A stretch of 64,000 nt of DNA from Helicoverpa zea. Its lineage: Eukaryota; Arthropoda; Insecta; Lepidoptera; Noctuidae. The translations under genes were made by a program, and so were the position numbers. Shown here piece by piece: positions 23,301 to 33,900 of the stretch (its first letter is position 1; every line of letters begins with the position of its first letter). The stretch lies in the NCBI RefSeq assembly GCF_022581195.2, contig NC_061482.1, forward strand, positions 11,346,001 to 11,410,000, read 5' to 3'. The notes under the pieces were generated by a model. The model worked only from the letters and a program-made list of their open reading frames with translations, had not been told where the DNA came from and ran no database searches.

Positions 23301-25689
23301 CTCATAGAGGAGAAGGTAAAAGAAATAGAAGAGGCATGTGTTTGCGAGTCAGCGGTTCCAGCGGATAGTGATTTTACGTTGGATAAGGAGTCGGCAACTA
23401 GTCAAACCCTGACGGGACCACTGCCGGTGCCCGTCGGGGCTGCCGCCGTCGTGGACAGCGCACCGCCAGATGCTCCTACTTGGTTAACTTCAAAATCTTC
23501 AGCATCCTCTGCTTCAGGTAAGTTCACACAAACTATATTTTTTTTACAAAGGATCAGAAACTTCTAAACTGATTTGAAAATGGTTTCACTGTTGGAAAAC
23601 CAAAATAATCCCGATTGGTATATCCTATATTTTATTTGGCACGGGCGGTATTTCGTACGGGACCAGGGCCATAGTTAATTGGGCTGTAACTGCAGCGTTC
23701 TTAGAGAACTTTGTTGTTTACGTGGACCAATAGACACCTGCAGTATGTGCATTTTTAACTGTTCGTGTGCTTTTTTTTTTTCAGAATTAAACAGCGTGAG
23801 TAGTCAGCCAGTTGGGAACGGGTCGTCCATATCTTCGCTCACGGCGCCCGTCCACGTTGAAGCAGAGGAATTGCGCAGGCAGCAGCTTGAGATAGAAAGA
23901 GAAGTACGTTCCTTATGTTATTCAGTAGGCCGCTAACTAGGAACGGCGGAGCGTATATATAACGTGGCGTTTTAGCGTGCAACGTCGAGTCCTGCGATAT
24001 TAAGAACAAGAAAAATGTCTATCAGTACTGACTGACTACTGAGTCAGGATCACTAAACCGTTGTTCAAAGACAAGAAATAGTTTGAATTATTGCTTGCTA
24101 GGTAAAAAGCTTTAATTCAAAAGTGCTAAAATTCCCTGTGTTAGAAATGACCTTGGTTGAAAGAACTGGAAAAAACTAAAATAATTTTTCAAATCGGACG
24201 AGTAGTTCCTGAGTTAGCGAATTCAGGCAACCTTACAAATGCACTGGCTACGACACTTCTTACTCATAATATTTTCCCACTTTTGAATTAATAGGTACCT
24301 TTTATTTGGTAGTTTATTTTTATTTTGTAAACGGCTTAATATCACTGTACACTCTAGCCTGTATCCATTCTCGCTCGTCAAAACGCCAAATCACTGCCTA
24401 CGCCGTTCGACCTAGAAAGTAATCCATATGTTCAGTAGTCGAGCGTGAACGCTCTGCTATGTCCAGCCGAGTCTTCAATCAAGGCAATCTTCTTTAATTT
24501 CAGATAAAAGCTTTAGAACAACAGCAATGTCGGCTGCTAGTTGTGCGAGAGATTCCTGACAAGCCCCCACCGCCATACACTCCGCCTACGACAGAAACGC
24601 GAGCTCCGAAACCTCCGCGCATGTTCACTCCCGATGAACGCATACACGATAAAGTTGAGAAACACATAACAGACCCTGATGGAACATACTGTGATGAAAC
24701 CGATGCCTTCGATGTGCTGGTACAAGATTACTGTCGCGAGTCACTCGAGAGGCATAAACAAGATCAGAGCGATAAGCCTTGGGATGCGTGCAACTTATTG
24801 CCACAGAAACCTCAGGTGCAAATGAAGGATCTAGTGCGTAAAACCACTACGGAACTCAAGGAGGTTTTAACTGGTGTTACGCCCGCAGCTGTGTCTGGTG
24901 AGTGATTTGTCTTCAACAGAGTAGTTAGCCAGAAAGTCTGAAAAGCAACCAGTATTACCTATGGTATGGTATGGTATTGTATGGTCCCGGCTGTCATTGA
25001 ACATCCTTGGCAGTCGTTACGGGTAGTCAGAAGCCAGTAAGTCTGACACCAGTCTAACCAAGGGGTATTCGGTTGCCCGGGTAACTGGGTTGAGGAGGTC
25101 AGATAGACGGTCGCTTCTTGTAAAGGAGTGGTACTCAGCTGAATCCGGTTAGACTGGAAGCCGACCCCAACATAGTTAGAAAAAAGGCTCGGAGGATGAT
25201 GATTACCTATGGTATCAGGATGCTCAATTTAAAGATTTCCGACAGGCAGTCACTGTATGTAAAATACTGGTTCTCATCTGAAGCCAGTTAGACTGGCAGC
25301 AGATCCCACTATATTTGGAACTCAGGACCCTTGTCATGCAGGGAAAGCATTAGCGTTATTACCACACTTTCTAAAGGCGGGTAGGCGATTGAACGATGTT
25401 TTTATATGCAGGTTTTCTCAACATGTACTAGATTAAAATTAATTGTGAACTTAACAAATATTCATACTTATTTTCTCTTTTGCCAGGAGTGTCAAGCCGG
25501 CGATCGGACCACATCGACGACATACTATTCGCAGAGTGGCGTCGCTGCGAGCCCGAGTGGACTGCGCTGCACACCGATGAGGCTATAGTTAAGAATCAGA
25601 TATTCGAGAGCATCTTCCAGAAAATTCTCACCGACACCATAGACGAATACAAAAAAACTGTGCAGTGCGAAGTACTCACTCCAGACTAA
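17167..25689 (+). CDS. CEP350: CEP350-like centrosomal/microtubule-associated protein (spliced, 1290 aa)
   Basis: Exons 17167-17323, 18407-18610, 19548-19658, 20375-20524, 20786-22065, 22263-23517, 23785-23903, 24504-24897 and 25487-25689 join in phase across GT-AG introns and total 3873 nt. The best conserved part is the start of exon 6 (residues ~635-735): a basic coiled coil with REDALKDFTKSQILWLEKKK and KKQRGALLKLQHE, close to the ALKDKTKAELAWLE and KKQRGLLLRLQ stretch of CEP350. The C-terminal ~65 residues (DDILFAEWRRCEPEW ... DTIDEYKK) form a conserved end domain. Most of the rest is Ser/Asp-rich and probably disordered, including PPPPYTPP at about 1113-1120. Vertebrate CEP350 is over twice as long, so this is a reduced homologue or related family. 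The start has in-frame ATG at 17167; an earlier in-frame ATG at 17137 is less likely because the region before looks like leader. Confidence 0.8.
18151..18347 (+). mobile_element. Helitron/Lep1-like non-autonomous element (~197 bp)
   Basis: Starts TCTATACTAATATTATAAAG and ends CGCGGGAAAACGGCTAGT after a GC-rich inverted stretch; a TC start and CTAGT end are typical of these lepidopteran Helitron-like repeats. It lies in intron 1 of the CEP350-like gene. Other pieces here are at 5964, 28131, 44505, 47421 and 53560. Confidence 0.65.
18407..18610 (+). CDS. CEP350: CEP350-like exon 2
   Basis: Reads SWPPHSYTLHPRLRRIIALD and on to DDENDLHPKF, with a CCAACAG acceptor and a GTTAGT donor. It is 204 nt, phase 1 at both ends, so it can be skipped without a frameshift. 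Confidence 0.78.
19319..19503. mobile_element. MITE (185 bp) in CEP350-like intron 2
   Basis: Begins GTACGTTTAGGAAGTGAGCT and ends in its inverted form, AGCTAGTTCCCTAAACGTAC. The inverted match continues inward through GCCGACTG and AACTGCCGAC for about 50 bp. No coding capacity. Confidence 0.75.
19548..19658 (+). CDS. CEP350: CEP350-like exon 3
   Basis: Encodes KVKRLPVKTSNRSVEADFKD and on to RLSGSPK. 111 nt, phase 1 at both ends, with a TTTTAG acceptor and GTAAGT donor. It is basic and probably disordered. Confidence 0.75.
20375..20524 (+). CDS. CEP350: CEP350-like exon 4
   Basis: Encodes PKEIKTSAKTNSANIKKEVT and on to NVKDKEK. 150 nt, phase 1 at both ends, with a TTGCAG acceptor and GTAAGT donor. 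Lysine-rich. Confidence 0.78.
20786..22065 (+). CDS. CEP350: CEP350-like exon 5
   Basis: 426 codons starting EPLRTSRSLNPPSKISISKN. It is Ser/Thr/Asp-rich with an ordered helical patch near the end (QFQRELNFIDSFFESLQYLE). It ends at CTG before GTGAGT in phase 0, giving a clean join to the conserved coiled coil. Confidence 0.9.
22263..23517 (+). CDS. CEP350: CEP350-like exon 6, conserved coiled coil
   Basis: Starts LNLLIRDEQRRARNLLFVLK and continues through a long basic coiled coil with KKQRGALLKLQHECGEMQRM, then an acidic Ser-rich tail ending SASSAS. This coiled coil is the main basis for the CEP350 call. The exon begins inside the first 100 bases of a strong, uninterrupted 418-codon frame. 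Confidence 0.9.
23785..23903 (+). CDS. CEP350: CEP350-like exon 7
   Basis: Encodes ELNSVSSQPVGNGSSISSLT and on to RRQQLEIERE. The acceptor follows a 13-T run; the donor is GTACGT. The RRQQLEIERE end continues as a helix into the next exon (IKALEQQQ). Confidence 0.82.
24504..24897 (+). CDS. CEP350: CEP350-like exon 8
   Basis: Starts IKALEQQQCRLLVVREIPDK and has a proline-rich segment with PPPPYTPP, a possible WW-domain ligand. Its second half (FDVLVQDYCRESLERHKQ) is helical. Phase 0 in, phase 1 out at GTGAGT. Confidence 0.88.
24985..25203 (+). repeat. interspersed repeat, GGTTAGACTGGAAGCC family, fullest copy
   Basis: Blocks in order: TCATTGAACATCCTTGGCAG, GTCAGAAGCCAGTAAGTCTG, ACCAAGGGGTATTCGGTTGC, CGGTCGCTTCTTGTAAAGGA, GAATCCGGTTAGACTGGAAG and a GAGGATGATGATT tail. 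It has no TIRs and no reading frame. Identity unknown; a LINE 3' tail or SINE is likely. A further decayed part follows at 25262-25330. Confidence 0.7.
25487..25689 (+). CDS. CEP350: CEP350-like exon 9, C-terminus
   Basis: Encodes GVSSRRSDHIDDILFAEWRR and on to VLTPD, then TAA. The DDILFAEW and FQKILTDTIDEYKK blocks look like the conserved end domain of the family. AATAAA follows 45 bases after the stop. Confidence 0.88.
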
Positions 25690-25733
25690 ACTATTTGGGT
25701 ACATCCCTGTTGGCTAGCTTTGGCAAATCATGA

Positions 25734-25739
25734 AATAAA
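25734..25739 (+). terminator. AATAAA polyadenylation signal of the CEP350-like gene
   Basis: AATAAA 45 bases downstream of the TAA stop at 25687-25689, a normal distance for a short 3' UTR. Confidence 0.6.
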
Positions 25740-26588
25740 TCTATTTACGTCAATTCCACTCATTATGTTAAACAAAATGTTTATGTAAATATTTATGCTT
25801 AGCGCAATTATTCGTGTTGTGTAGAAATGATAGTTATCTATTTGGGTACATTTTATGTATAGTACTTTTCTATTTATTGAAACGGTTTCAAAACTTGACT
25901 AGGCAAGAAATTAAAAAAAAGGGAAATATTTCTTACTTTTCTGTAATTCATTCTCTTATTACAGATGAAAGTGCATTGTAAGTTTTTAATTTCTTGAGCT
26001 TCTCTTCTTGAACCAACTGTATGTTGTATGTAACAGGTTCATTTATTTAGAATCCAATCCTAGATGCATGCGTTAGTAGATTGAAGTAATATTCCAAGTA
26101 ACATAGATTAAGGTATATCCATAAAATACGTGAAATATTTCCAACAAAAATATTCCGAACGCTCCTTTGGTAAACGCATTTTTGGTGAAGTAAAAAAATT
26201 ACCTTTTATGTTGTAATATTATGTGTACAGAATATAATTAACGTATGCAAAAGGTTTATTGTTATCATATAACACACCGAACAGCTCATACGAGTCTTAA
26301 TTACTAGGAGTAAGGTAAGTTTCAGTTAATTTCACCTTTTCTATATGTGATCTGTAATAGCCTTAATAAAAATAGAAATTATTGTTGGCTATAGCCGAAA
26401 GATTTAAAAAAAGTACGCAAAACTGGAATTTTGTGCAAAAGTGCAAAATAAACATTTGAAATGTATAACTTTACGTATTTCATTTAAATAAATTCAAATA
26501 GATACCACACCCCATTCTCATAATCTAACACAGATTGGCACCGACGTCCAGAGTTCGAAAATAAAACAATGTATAAATATTAAATTAA
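25740..26588. other. intergenic between convergent genes
   Basis: AT-rich, no reading frame or repeat recognised. It separates the CEP350-like 3' end from the predicted 3' end of the magu gene. CEP350-like transcripts that ignore the first AATAAA could extend into it. Confidence 0.4.
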
Positions 26589-26594
26589 TTTATT
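26589..26594 (-). terminator. candidate polyadenylation signal of the magu gene
   Basis: TTTATT on the plus strand is AATAAA on the minus strand, 1.3 kb after the magu stop. Other less clean signals lie nearer, so the true 3' end is unsure. Confidence 0.3.
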
Positions 26595-27893
26595 TAGCAA
26601 TAGTAATGACGAAATATCACATTAGTCCTTACAAATTGACAATGACTTATTAAATTAAACTATACAATTACATATATTAAATAAAAAAGCTTGTTTATTA
26701 TTAGGTGTAAAAATATAGTGTCATACCTAACATAAATACTTTCTGGGAATTAATATCATTGTATACTCGTTGAAGTGGATCACTTGCAAATGTCATAAAT
26801 TCGGGCCCTGTGTAATTTTAGTATGTAATTATAGTTATAGATAAAATCGTCGACAGCTGAACATTGAATCTTTTTTTTGTAACATAGTTTCTGAGGACAA
26901 AATTACAAATACATTTTATGAAGTCATTTCAGGTATAGGATAACAGAGAAATTTTGAAAGCTATTCATATTTTTTCATAAAATTCAATATAGTACATTAG
27001 TTTTAATCTAGCAGCTTAGATACACTGGTTTATGTACATAATACAAGAATTAGCTACATAAATAACAACTGTACGAAAAAACCAGAATACATTTCAACAT
27101 TCGAATTTGATACTTAATAAAGTACTCCTATACGGAATATGTTAACGTCACGACTAGTGAAAGTCAGTTTCGTATCAACTTCAATAAATTACGACAATGA
27201 CTACTTACTATTACTATTTATAATGTTTGAGAATCTTTTAGAAACTCTAATTAGAATTAAATATTAAGGCGTAGGAAATTTATGGCGTATAATACTAAAA
27301 AGCACACGAGTCGGGTGGACCGACGACCACTTCTTACTTATTAGAGGTCAGAAATACTTCTGGTGTATAAAACTTTGTTACCAAATGATTTGTATTGATA
27401 CACATAAAAGAAAATCATAATTATAAAGTCGCATTCTACATATATACTGTTATCATACAAATCACAAATGGATTTTTAATAAATACAAATAAGGCTGATT
27501 CATTGATTTCAGAATTATGCACCTTCTGGATTTTTCCCGGTGCCGTGGGCGATTTTGTCATGAATCTAGAACAAAATTTGTGAACATCCATCCAGTCATT
27601 TCAACAAGCAGAAATTATGATTGGAAGAAGGTAGCATATCTAGTAGTAGACACTGTTCTATTTCCAGCTATGTTTTGTCAAGATGATTTGCAAAGATGAA
27701 AAATGTACCTCAACAAAGGAATATTTTTGCGTTTGTTTTAACACCATGGTTTACTCGTTGCATTCGCTTAGCCATAAGCAGTTTGTTCCTAGGTTTAGAA
27801 AACACTTCACTACACTGTTCTCTTAACTAACACTGGCGCGAATACTATAAACGTCCTATATATTGACACAGTTAGCATTTACATGTCGATGAA
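26595..27893 (-). other. probable 3' UTR of the magu gene
   Basis: AT-rich sequence downstream (minus strand) of the magu stop codon. It has no supported gene; the 60-62 codon plus-strand frames at 27395-27699 have no recognisable content. Confidence 0.4.
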
Positions 27894-27973
27894 TCAATCA
27901 TCGGCTTTCAAGAATGACTCCAACGGATTCGGACCTTTCCGTCTAGGATTGGACGGCGCTTTGGTCGCTTCAG
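27894..27973 (-). CDS. magu: magu exon 12, C-terminal tail and stop
   Basis: After joining in phase 1 it reads EATKAPSNPRRKGPNPLESF then LKADD and TGA. A short basic tail of this kind follows the EC domain in SMOC-family proteins as I recall; that comparison is from memory. Confidence 0.85.
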
Positions 27974-30888
27974 CTGAAAATAAAATGGAATATATTAGTC
28001 ACACTTAAAACGTTTATGAGAGGGTATGTTTGGAAACTTATATTTGATGATATTATTATATTCGGGAAATAGTTTGCCCAGAAAGCGGGTGTAACTATCA
28101 ATTGGAAGTTTTATCAAACACTTTGCCAAGTAACGAAGATTATATTTTATCCCGATACGGGCAGTAGTTCTCACAGGACGCGGGTGAAACCGCGGGAAAA
28201 CGGCTAGTTTTGAATATAGAACTGAGTTCTTACTCGTTGGTGCCTGTGACCCTTGTGTGACTTCTAAGCACGCCATCCATTCTGTAATACTGATCTTGGT
28301 ATCGTGGTTGACGTCGCAGTACCTCGGCAGCTTCCTACCACACCGCCTCAGGGGCTCGACGTTGGATATCAGCTGGTGGAACGCCTTCCACTCGCGACGC
28401 TCCAACGCCTTGTTTTTATCCTTGTCTAACATCACGTACGTCCAAGTAGCCGCTTGCTCTTCTTTCGATGCTCCCCATTTCACCATATCGCTGATTAAAA
28501 ACAAGGATATAAATTAAACAAAACAGCATTCAGATGAGGTCATTAACCTTTTGACCGCTAACCATGCAAACACTCGTGTTTTGAGCCAAATCTAATACTT
28601 ACGTCACTTTACTTTTGACCTTGTTTATAATTAACGTTTTTACTTGAGATCTCGCAGTGAATGGTTTATAAATGAGTATGCAGAGTACTTTTGATAGAAG
28701 ATAACAGAAAATTATGTGCATGTTATACTTACCCTGGACCAGTCCCATTAATGGAAGTAGTCATTTTCGATACGAAGAAGCTCATCAGATCTCGCAAGAA
28801 AGTGCTCTTCATTGGTTCTGGACAACCTAGATAAAATGAATTTGTTAAATTCGTATCAAATGTAGTTTGGTTTAACAAGTTGCTTGGTAGAAAATTAATT
28901 ACAAAATACTCTCACTAGATATAGATATTATATTCTAAAAGAAAGATACATTTGGAAACTCGCCTGATAGGACCGTACCTCTCATCGGACTAGCATGCTG
29001 CGGGGCGGCGTCGCAGTCAGGCCTTCTGTCCTTGACTGAAGAGCCTGGGATCGGCTTGCCAGTGTCCTGGTGGACGCACCAGCAATAGCCCGTGGATCTG
29101 TAGCACTGAGCGCGAGCGTACCTGCCGTCACCGGTACACTCGGGCACATAGAGCGCAGCACCGCCCGCTTTCTGGATAATCAAAGTAATTATTTTAATTG
29201 ACACATAGAAAGCTACGAGAAAAAAAAAAACTTAAGAAATTGCTTATTTTTGGTATCTCTTGTGAAATCCTGGCGTATAAAATTACCTAAGCCAGAAATA
29301 AACCTGAATTATTACGACATAAACGAACATAATTATAAAATTCATACGTGCTCTTAACTATGCACGCCCAGTGCCTTTATAGAAATCAATAACTCGCTAT
29401 ATTTAGTGCTATTGGTACCAGAATTAAGTGCCTGTTTCGCGTTGACTGTTGCACTTTGGTACATCAGTTCAATAATAGCCTATTATCGGCAGCAAGTGTG
29501 GAATTTCAATTTGCAAATTGAATACTTACCTATTAAATTGTGTAATAGGTGATTACATTTTGAATTTGACCTCGCGCTAGATAGCCTTCATATACCTACT
29601 TATACCTAACTATTGTAAACTAGCGGTACCCAGCAGTTTTGTGGTTTTACTGTATTTTCGGTCCCCCACTACCACACTGCACTGCATTTTTTTCTGGTCT
29701 AGATTTTATTTTGCTCGAGTATTGAACTCTCGATGAGAACACGTGCAAACAAACAAATGTTTTTAACATAGATCACTTTACCTGTTCGTCCAAAACCGCT
29801 TGTCTGTCAGTCAGGCAGTCATTGGCTTCATCTTCTCGTCTGGATTCTGAGTCAGACCCGTCTGGTGCGAACGAGTTTCTGACTATTCCGGGTAAAACTG
29901 TGAAAAATGCAGTGAACTTAGATGGGTGGCAATAAGGTAGTCTTCCTTTTTTTGGGTTGAATTTCTTCAGGCCTCAATTGGTGATGGGGTGTTTTTTACG
30001 TTAAGGCTTAATTTGTATGAAATGTCTATTTTTGACAAGCGTTTAAAATGTTTATATTGAAAGGTACAGAGCAAATTTGCTTTCACCGTTGCTGCAATAG
30101 GTATGTAAGAATAACACTACTGATGACGGACCATAGGGATGGAGAATTATCAAGAATTATCCAAGACATGGTTAGGAAGGTGCTTGATGGAAGACGAAAA
30201 CATCCTGCCGTACTACCCAGTATTGGCCCTTAGGTTTATCATCATCATCAGCCTATCGCAGTCCACTGCCACTGTCCACTTAGGTTTATAGGGGCCCTTA
30301 ATTCCGTCTTATTCCGACCCCTACATAGTTGGGGAAAGGCTCGGAAGATGATGATGAGACTTATAAGGTCAAGGACCTGGTGGTAAATGATTATGTGGTC
30401 CGTAAAGTTACCTGAACTGGGGTCAGGCGGTGGGTCCTCCTCGTTGTAATCTGGCTCCGCTTCCGGACCGCTGTCATCGTCTGCATTCAACGACATGAAG
30501 AAACGGAGAGAGACTATATATTATTATTATGTTTGCACACACATTTGCATTGTTATCTTGCAATGGACATGATCGGTCAGGTATTCATGCTCAAGTGAAA
30601 TAAATATTTATAACAGTTGTTAAGTGTATGTGTAAATACCTACTTGATTGTATTATTAGTGCATAACGGGGTTATATAAGTCCAATTATGTTACATAAAG
30701 AAGAAAGCTCTAATTATTATGTTTTTTTATTAATAAAACCTTACCGCAGACTTGCGGGTCCGCGCTTTTATTTTCATTTTTTTTACTTAATTATAATTTT
30801 CGCTGTCTTGGCCTCACAAACTTATGTCTACTGACTTCTAGTCCTAAGACTATGTGAGTCCACCGCGTATTTATGTATTTATTTTAAA

Positions 30889-30923
<35 letters not shown>

Positions 30924-33900
30924 GTCAGTCACAATCTCAGTGGGATGAAAACACGCTATTTGAACGCTCAGACTCATAGATCTTCGGAGGTCTACGGAGT
31001 TTCCCAAGAGACGAGGTTCCTTACGACCTTACGAGACCTTAAGACCTCGTGCTCACAGTCTATGCGCTATTTTCTGTATTTTGTAGAATTTCAAGATTTT
31101 TAAAAATGTTAAAGTCCGAAAGGAGACGAGTTGTGATCGGCACTGCTTACTTTAAATTGGTTTTGTCGCAGTCCAATGTACTGATACTCCTCTAAATAGT
31201 GTTTAATTATGAAAAAGTGATATTTTAAAACACATGGGTACAATATTTAAACAGTAGAACGCTTTACACTAAAATACCGAAACTCTTAACATTGCCATCA
31301 ATCATCAGTATAGCCCATTTAGAGCAGGTGAAAATTTTATCAAATACGCAAAGTTTTTCAAAAATGTTTTATCTAATAAAAAGGTACATTAATCATGAAT
31401 TAAAACTGCACTATCAGTTTTCTGAAAATCACTTCCAAAACTTTTCAAAACACCGACGAACTTTCTGCCAGCAATTACTCCAAAACAAGGTTTAACCAAT
31501 TTCTTAGCAATTGTACAAAATACAAATTTAGAATACACTCTCACGCATGCTTGGCTAACCCTTTTGATGCTAGAAACATACTACAATCATTCAAACCCTT
31601 TAAAATACACGTAAAGTCCTTAAAACTCAGATTTCCCATAGGTGCCCGCTTTTTTTGCAAAAGAGTTTATTTCCTCCTAGTACTTAGGTAATCTTCTTAG
31701 TAAACATTCACATATGTTTCCCAATATGTTTAATTGTTTGTTTATGAAGCTATACAAAAACTCTGTGACTTGGTACCGTACGAAAGGTATCAATAATTTA
31801 TCTCTCAAGAACATTCTTTAAAAAGACTGTAATAAAGAGTCATTGTAAGTTACACCTATTTCATTAATCGCCCTGTGATCGATGTAACTATTTTAAATAT
31901 CAACAGGTAGGTATCTCGTTTCACTAAATACATAGATAATTGCAGATTTTGTTTTATAATAATCCTGCCGTATTTAATCGAATGTTATTAAACTACCAAT
32001 GTCTACGGTCTACCTACTAAATCTTAAATGAGACGTAGGTAATTATGAACTGGCGCCAAGTCTTGGCACCGTATAGCTAAACGAGTCTTTTAAATTAAAA
32101 CCGTTAAAGTCTATAAATTGTTTGCTGATTATTGTGCATAAGATTCACAACCTATGTCTTAATGGCCAGCTTAAGACCCCGTTCATATTGGTATAACTCT
32201 GAGTCAAGGCTTAAAGAGTTCCTATATCGATGTATATTTACTTTTCACCATTGCTTTAAAAAAAAATCACTATTTCCCAGGTTTTTGAAAGCTCGTTTCT
32301 ATCTACTTTTCTATCTTCATCTCATGTGATGAGGCAGTGATTTATATATTTAAAATCAAGCGGGCTTTTCACTGTGATATAATATAAGTATTGCTCGTCA
32401 TGACGAGCGATACAATATTATATCTCAGGTTGTAAGGATGTGAAAAGTCGGCTTCATGCTTCTCGCATCACGCTTTATAAAACAAATATGGAAGATTTGC
32501 ATCGACTCTTCGCTATGTGTAAGCCCTTAGTCATATGACGTGTTCTCGTTTATTTGACTTCATCAAGTTAGGTACTGCAGGAGCAATTAAACGTTTCGTT
32601 ATCCACGTTCGATAGGTACTCGTATTCTATAACATTGATTAATTTATTCGATTCTAGCAACTGAGGAATCCAGTCTAGTTTTTTAAAAACAGACCATGCA
32701 ATCAATATAAAATGCTACAAGTTAAGTGTTATAGCTAAATGATGTCTCTACTGTATAATTGGCTTAAACGTTCCATAGTCCAAGACACTCGTTAAAAATA
32801 TTATTCCCCCCAATTATTCTTGATCCTTGTAGGTGGTAACTATTTTTAATGACCTCAGGGGATGACTCTGCATTTTTATTGATTTATAACGTCTTTCCCG
32901 CAGCTATGAATAAAATATATGTGTAAACGATATGGATCTTTCTGCCGTTCCCTATTTTTATAGCCTTTATTATTATCCTACAAGTTTGAATTAGGTTCTG
33001 AGCTAGTAAACTCATTAGCACTACGAAACAGACAAAGATTATGATGACCCAAGTGAATAGTTTTCAACAGCACGATCAGTGAGCAAGACTATGAATGATT
33101 GCGAACATTAGTATTCAAGAGCTGTTAATGGTATAACTTACATTGAATGTCTTGATGTTACGTTGGGCGTTCATGTTCTGTAGGGGAAAGGGACGTAACC
33201 ATTAAGGTACTCACAGTCCGGTGCAGGGGGTTCCGGGTTGACCAGAAGGCAAGCAACCCACTCTGCGTGGGCTATCTCCCCATCGCCGTCGCCGTCGCAG
33301 CCTCGGGCCCAGGCGCGTGCGCAGCGCTTCGGCTTCACCACCTACAAATATTTAAAAAAATAAATAAAACTTCAGACATTGACTAACATTAAAATATGAA
33401 CTTGTTGATTTTCATTTATTTATTCTTGCACATATTTATTACATTTTTAAATATTAAATATAAAAATAAAAAACATTTAAAAATATAAAAAATAGGTTGC
33501 CACCGATATCGGGCACAGGGTCCAAGGTACCGGTGGTTAGGGTCCCAGAGACAGAAACCTCCTCACAATACGTGCCGTATCAAGGAGTACTGCCTTCTGA
33601 ATCAGTCCCTTGATCCAGCCGCCCAACGAGAGCCTCCTGAGGTGTTCGTCGAGGCTCTTGGCTATTAAACCATTGGCCGTAACGACAATCGGCACAATAA
33701 CAGCCTTGTCGATACTCCACATGGCGACAATCTCGTGCGCTAAGTCGAGATACTTTATTTGTTTCTCTTTCTCAGCTTTCACAAGGTCCTCGTCATGCGG
33801 AACGGCGACATCAATTATCATCGCGCGGCGCGCTAATCGATCTATCACCACAATATCAGGCTTATTAGCTACAATAGTCCTGTCAGTGATGATAGATCGA

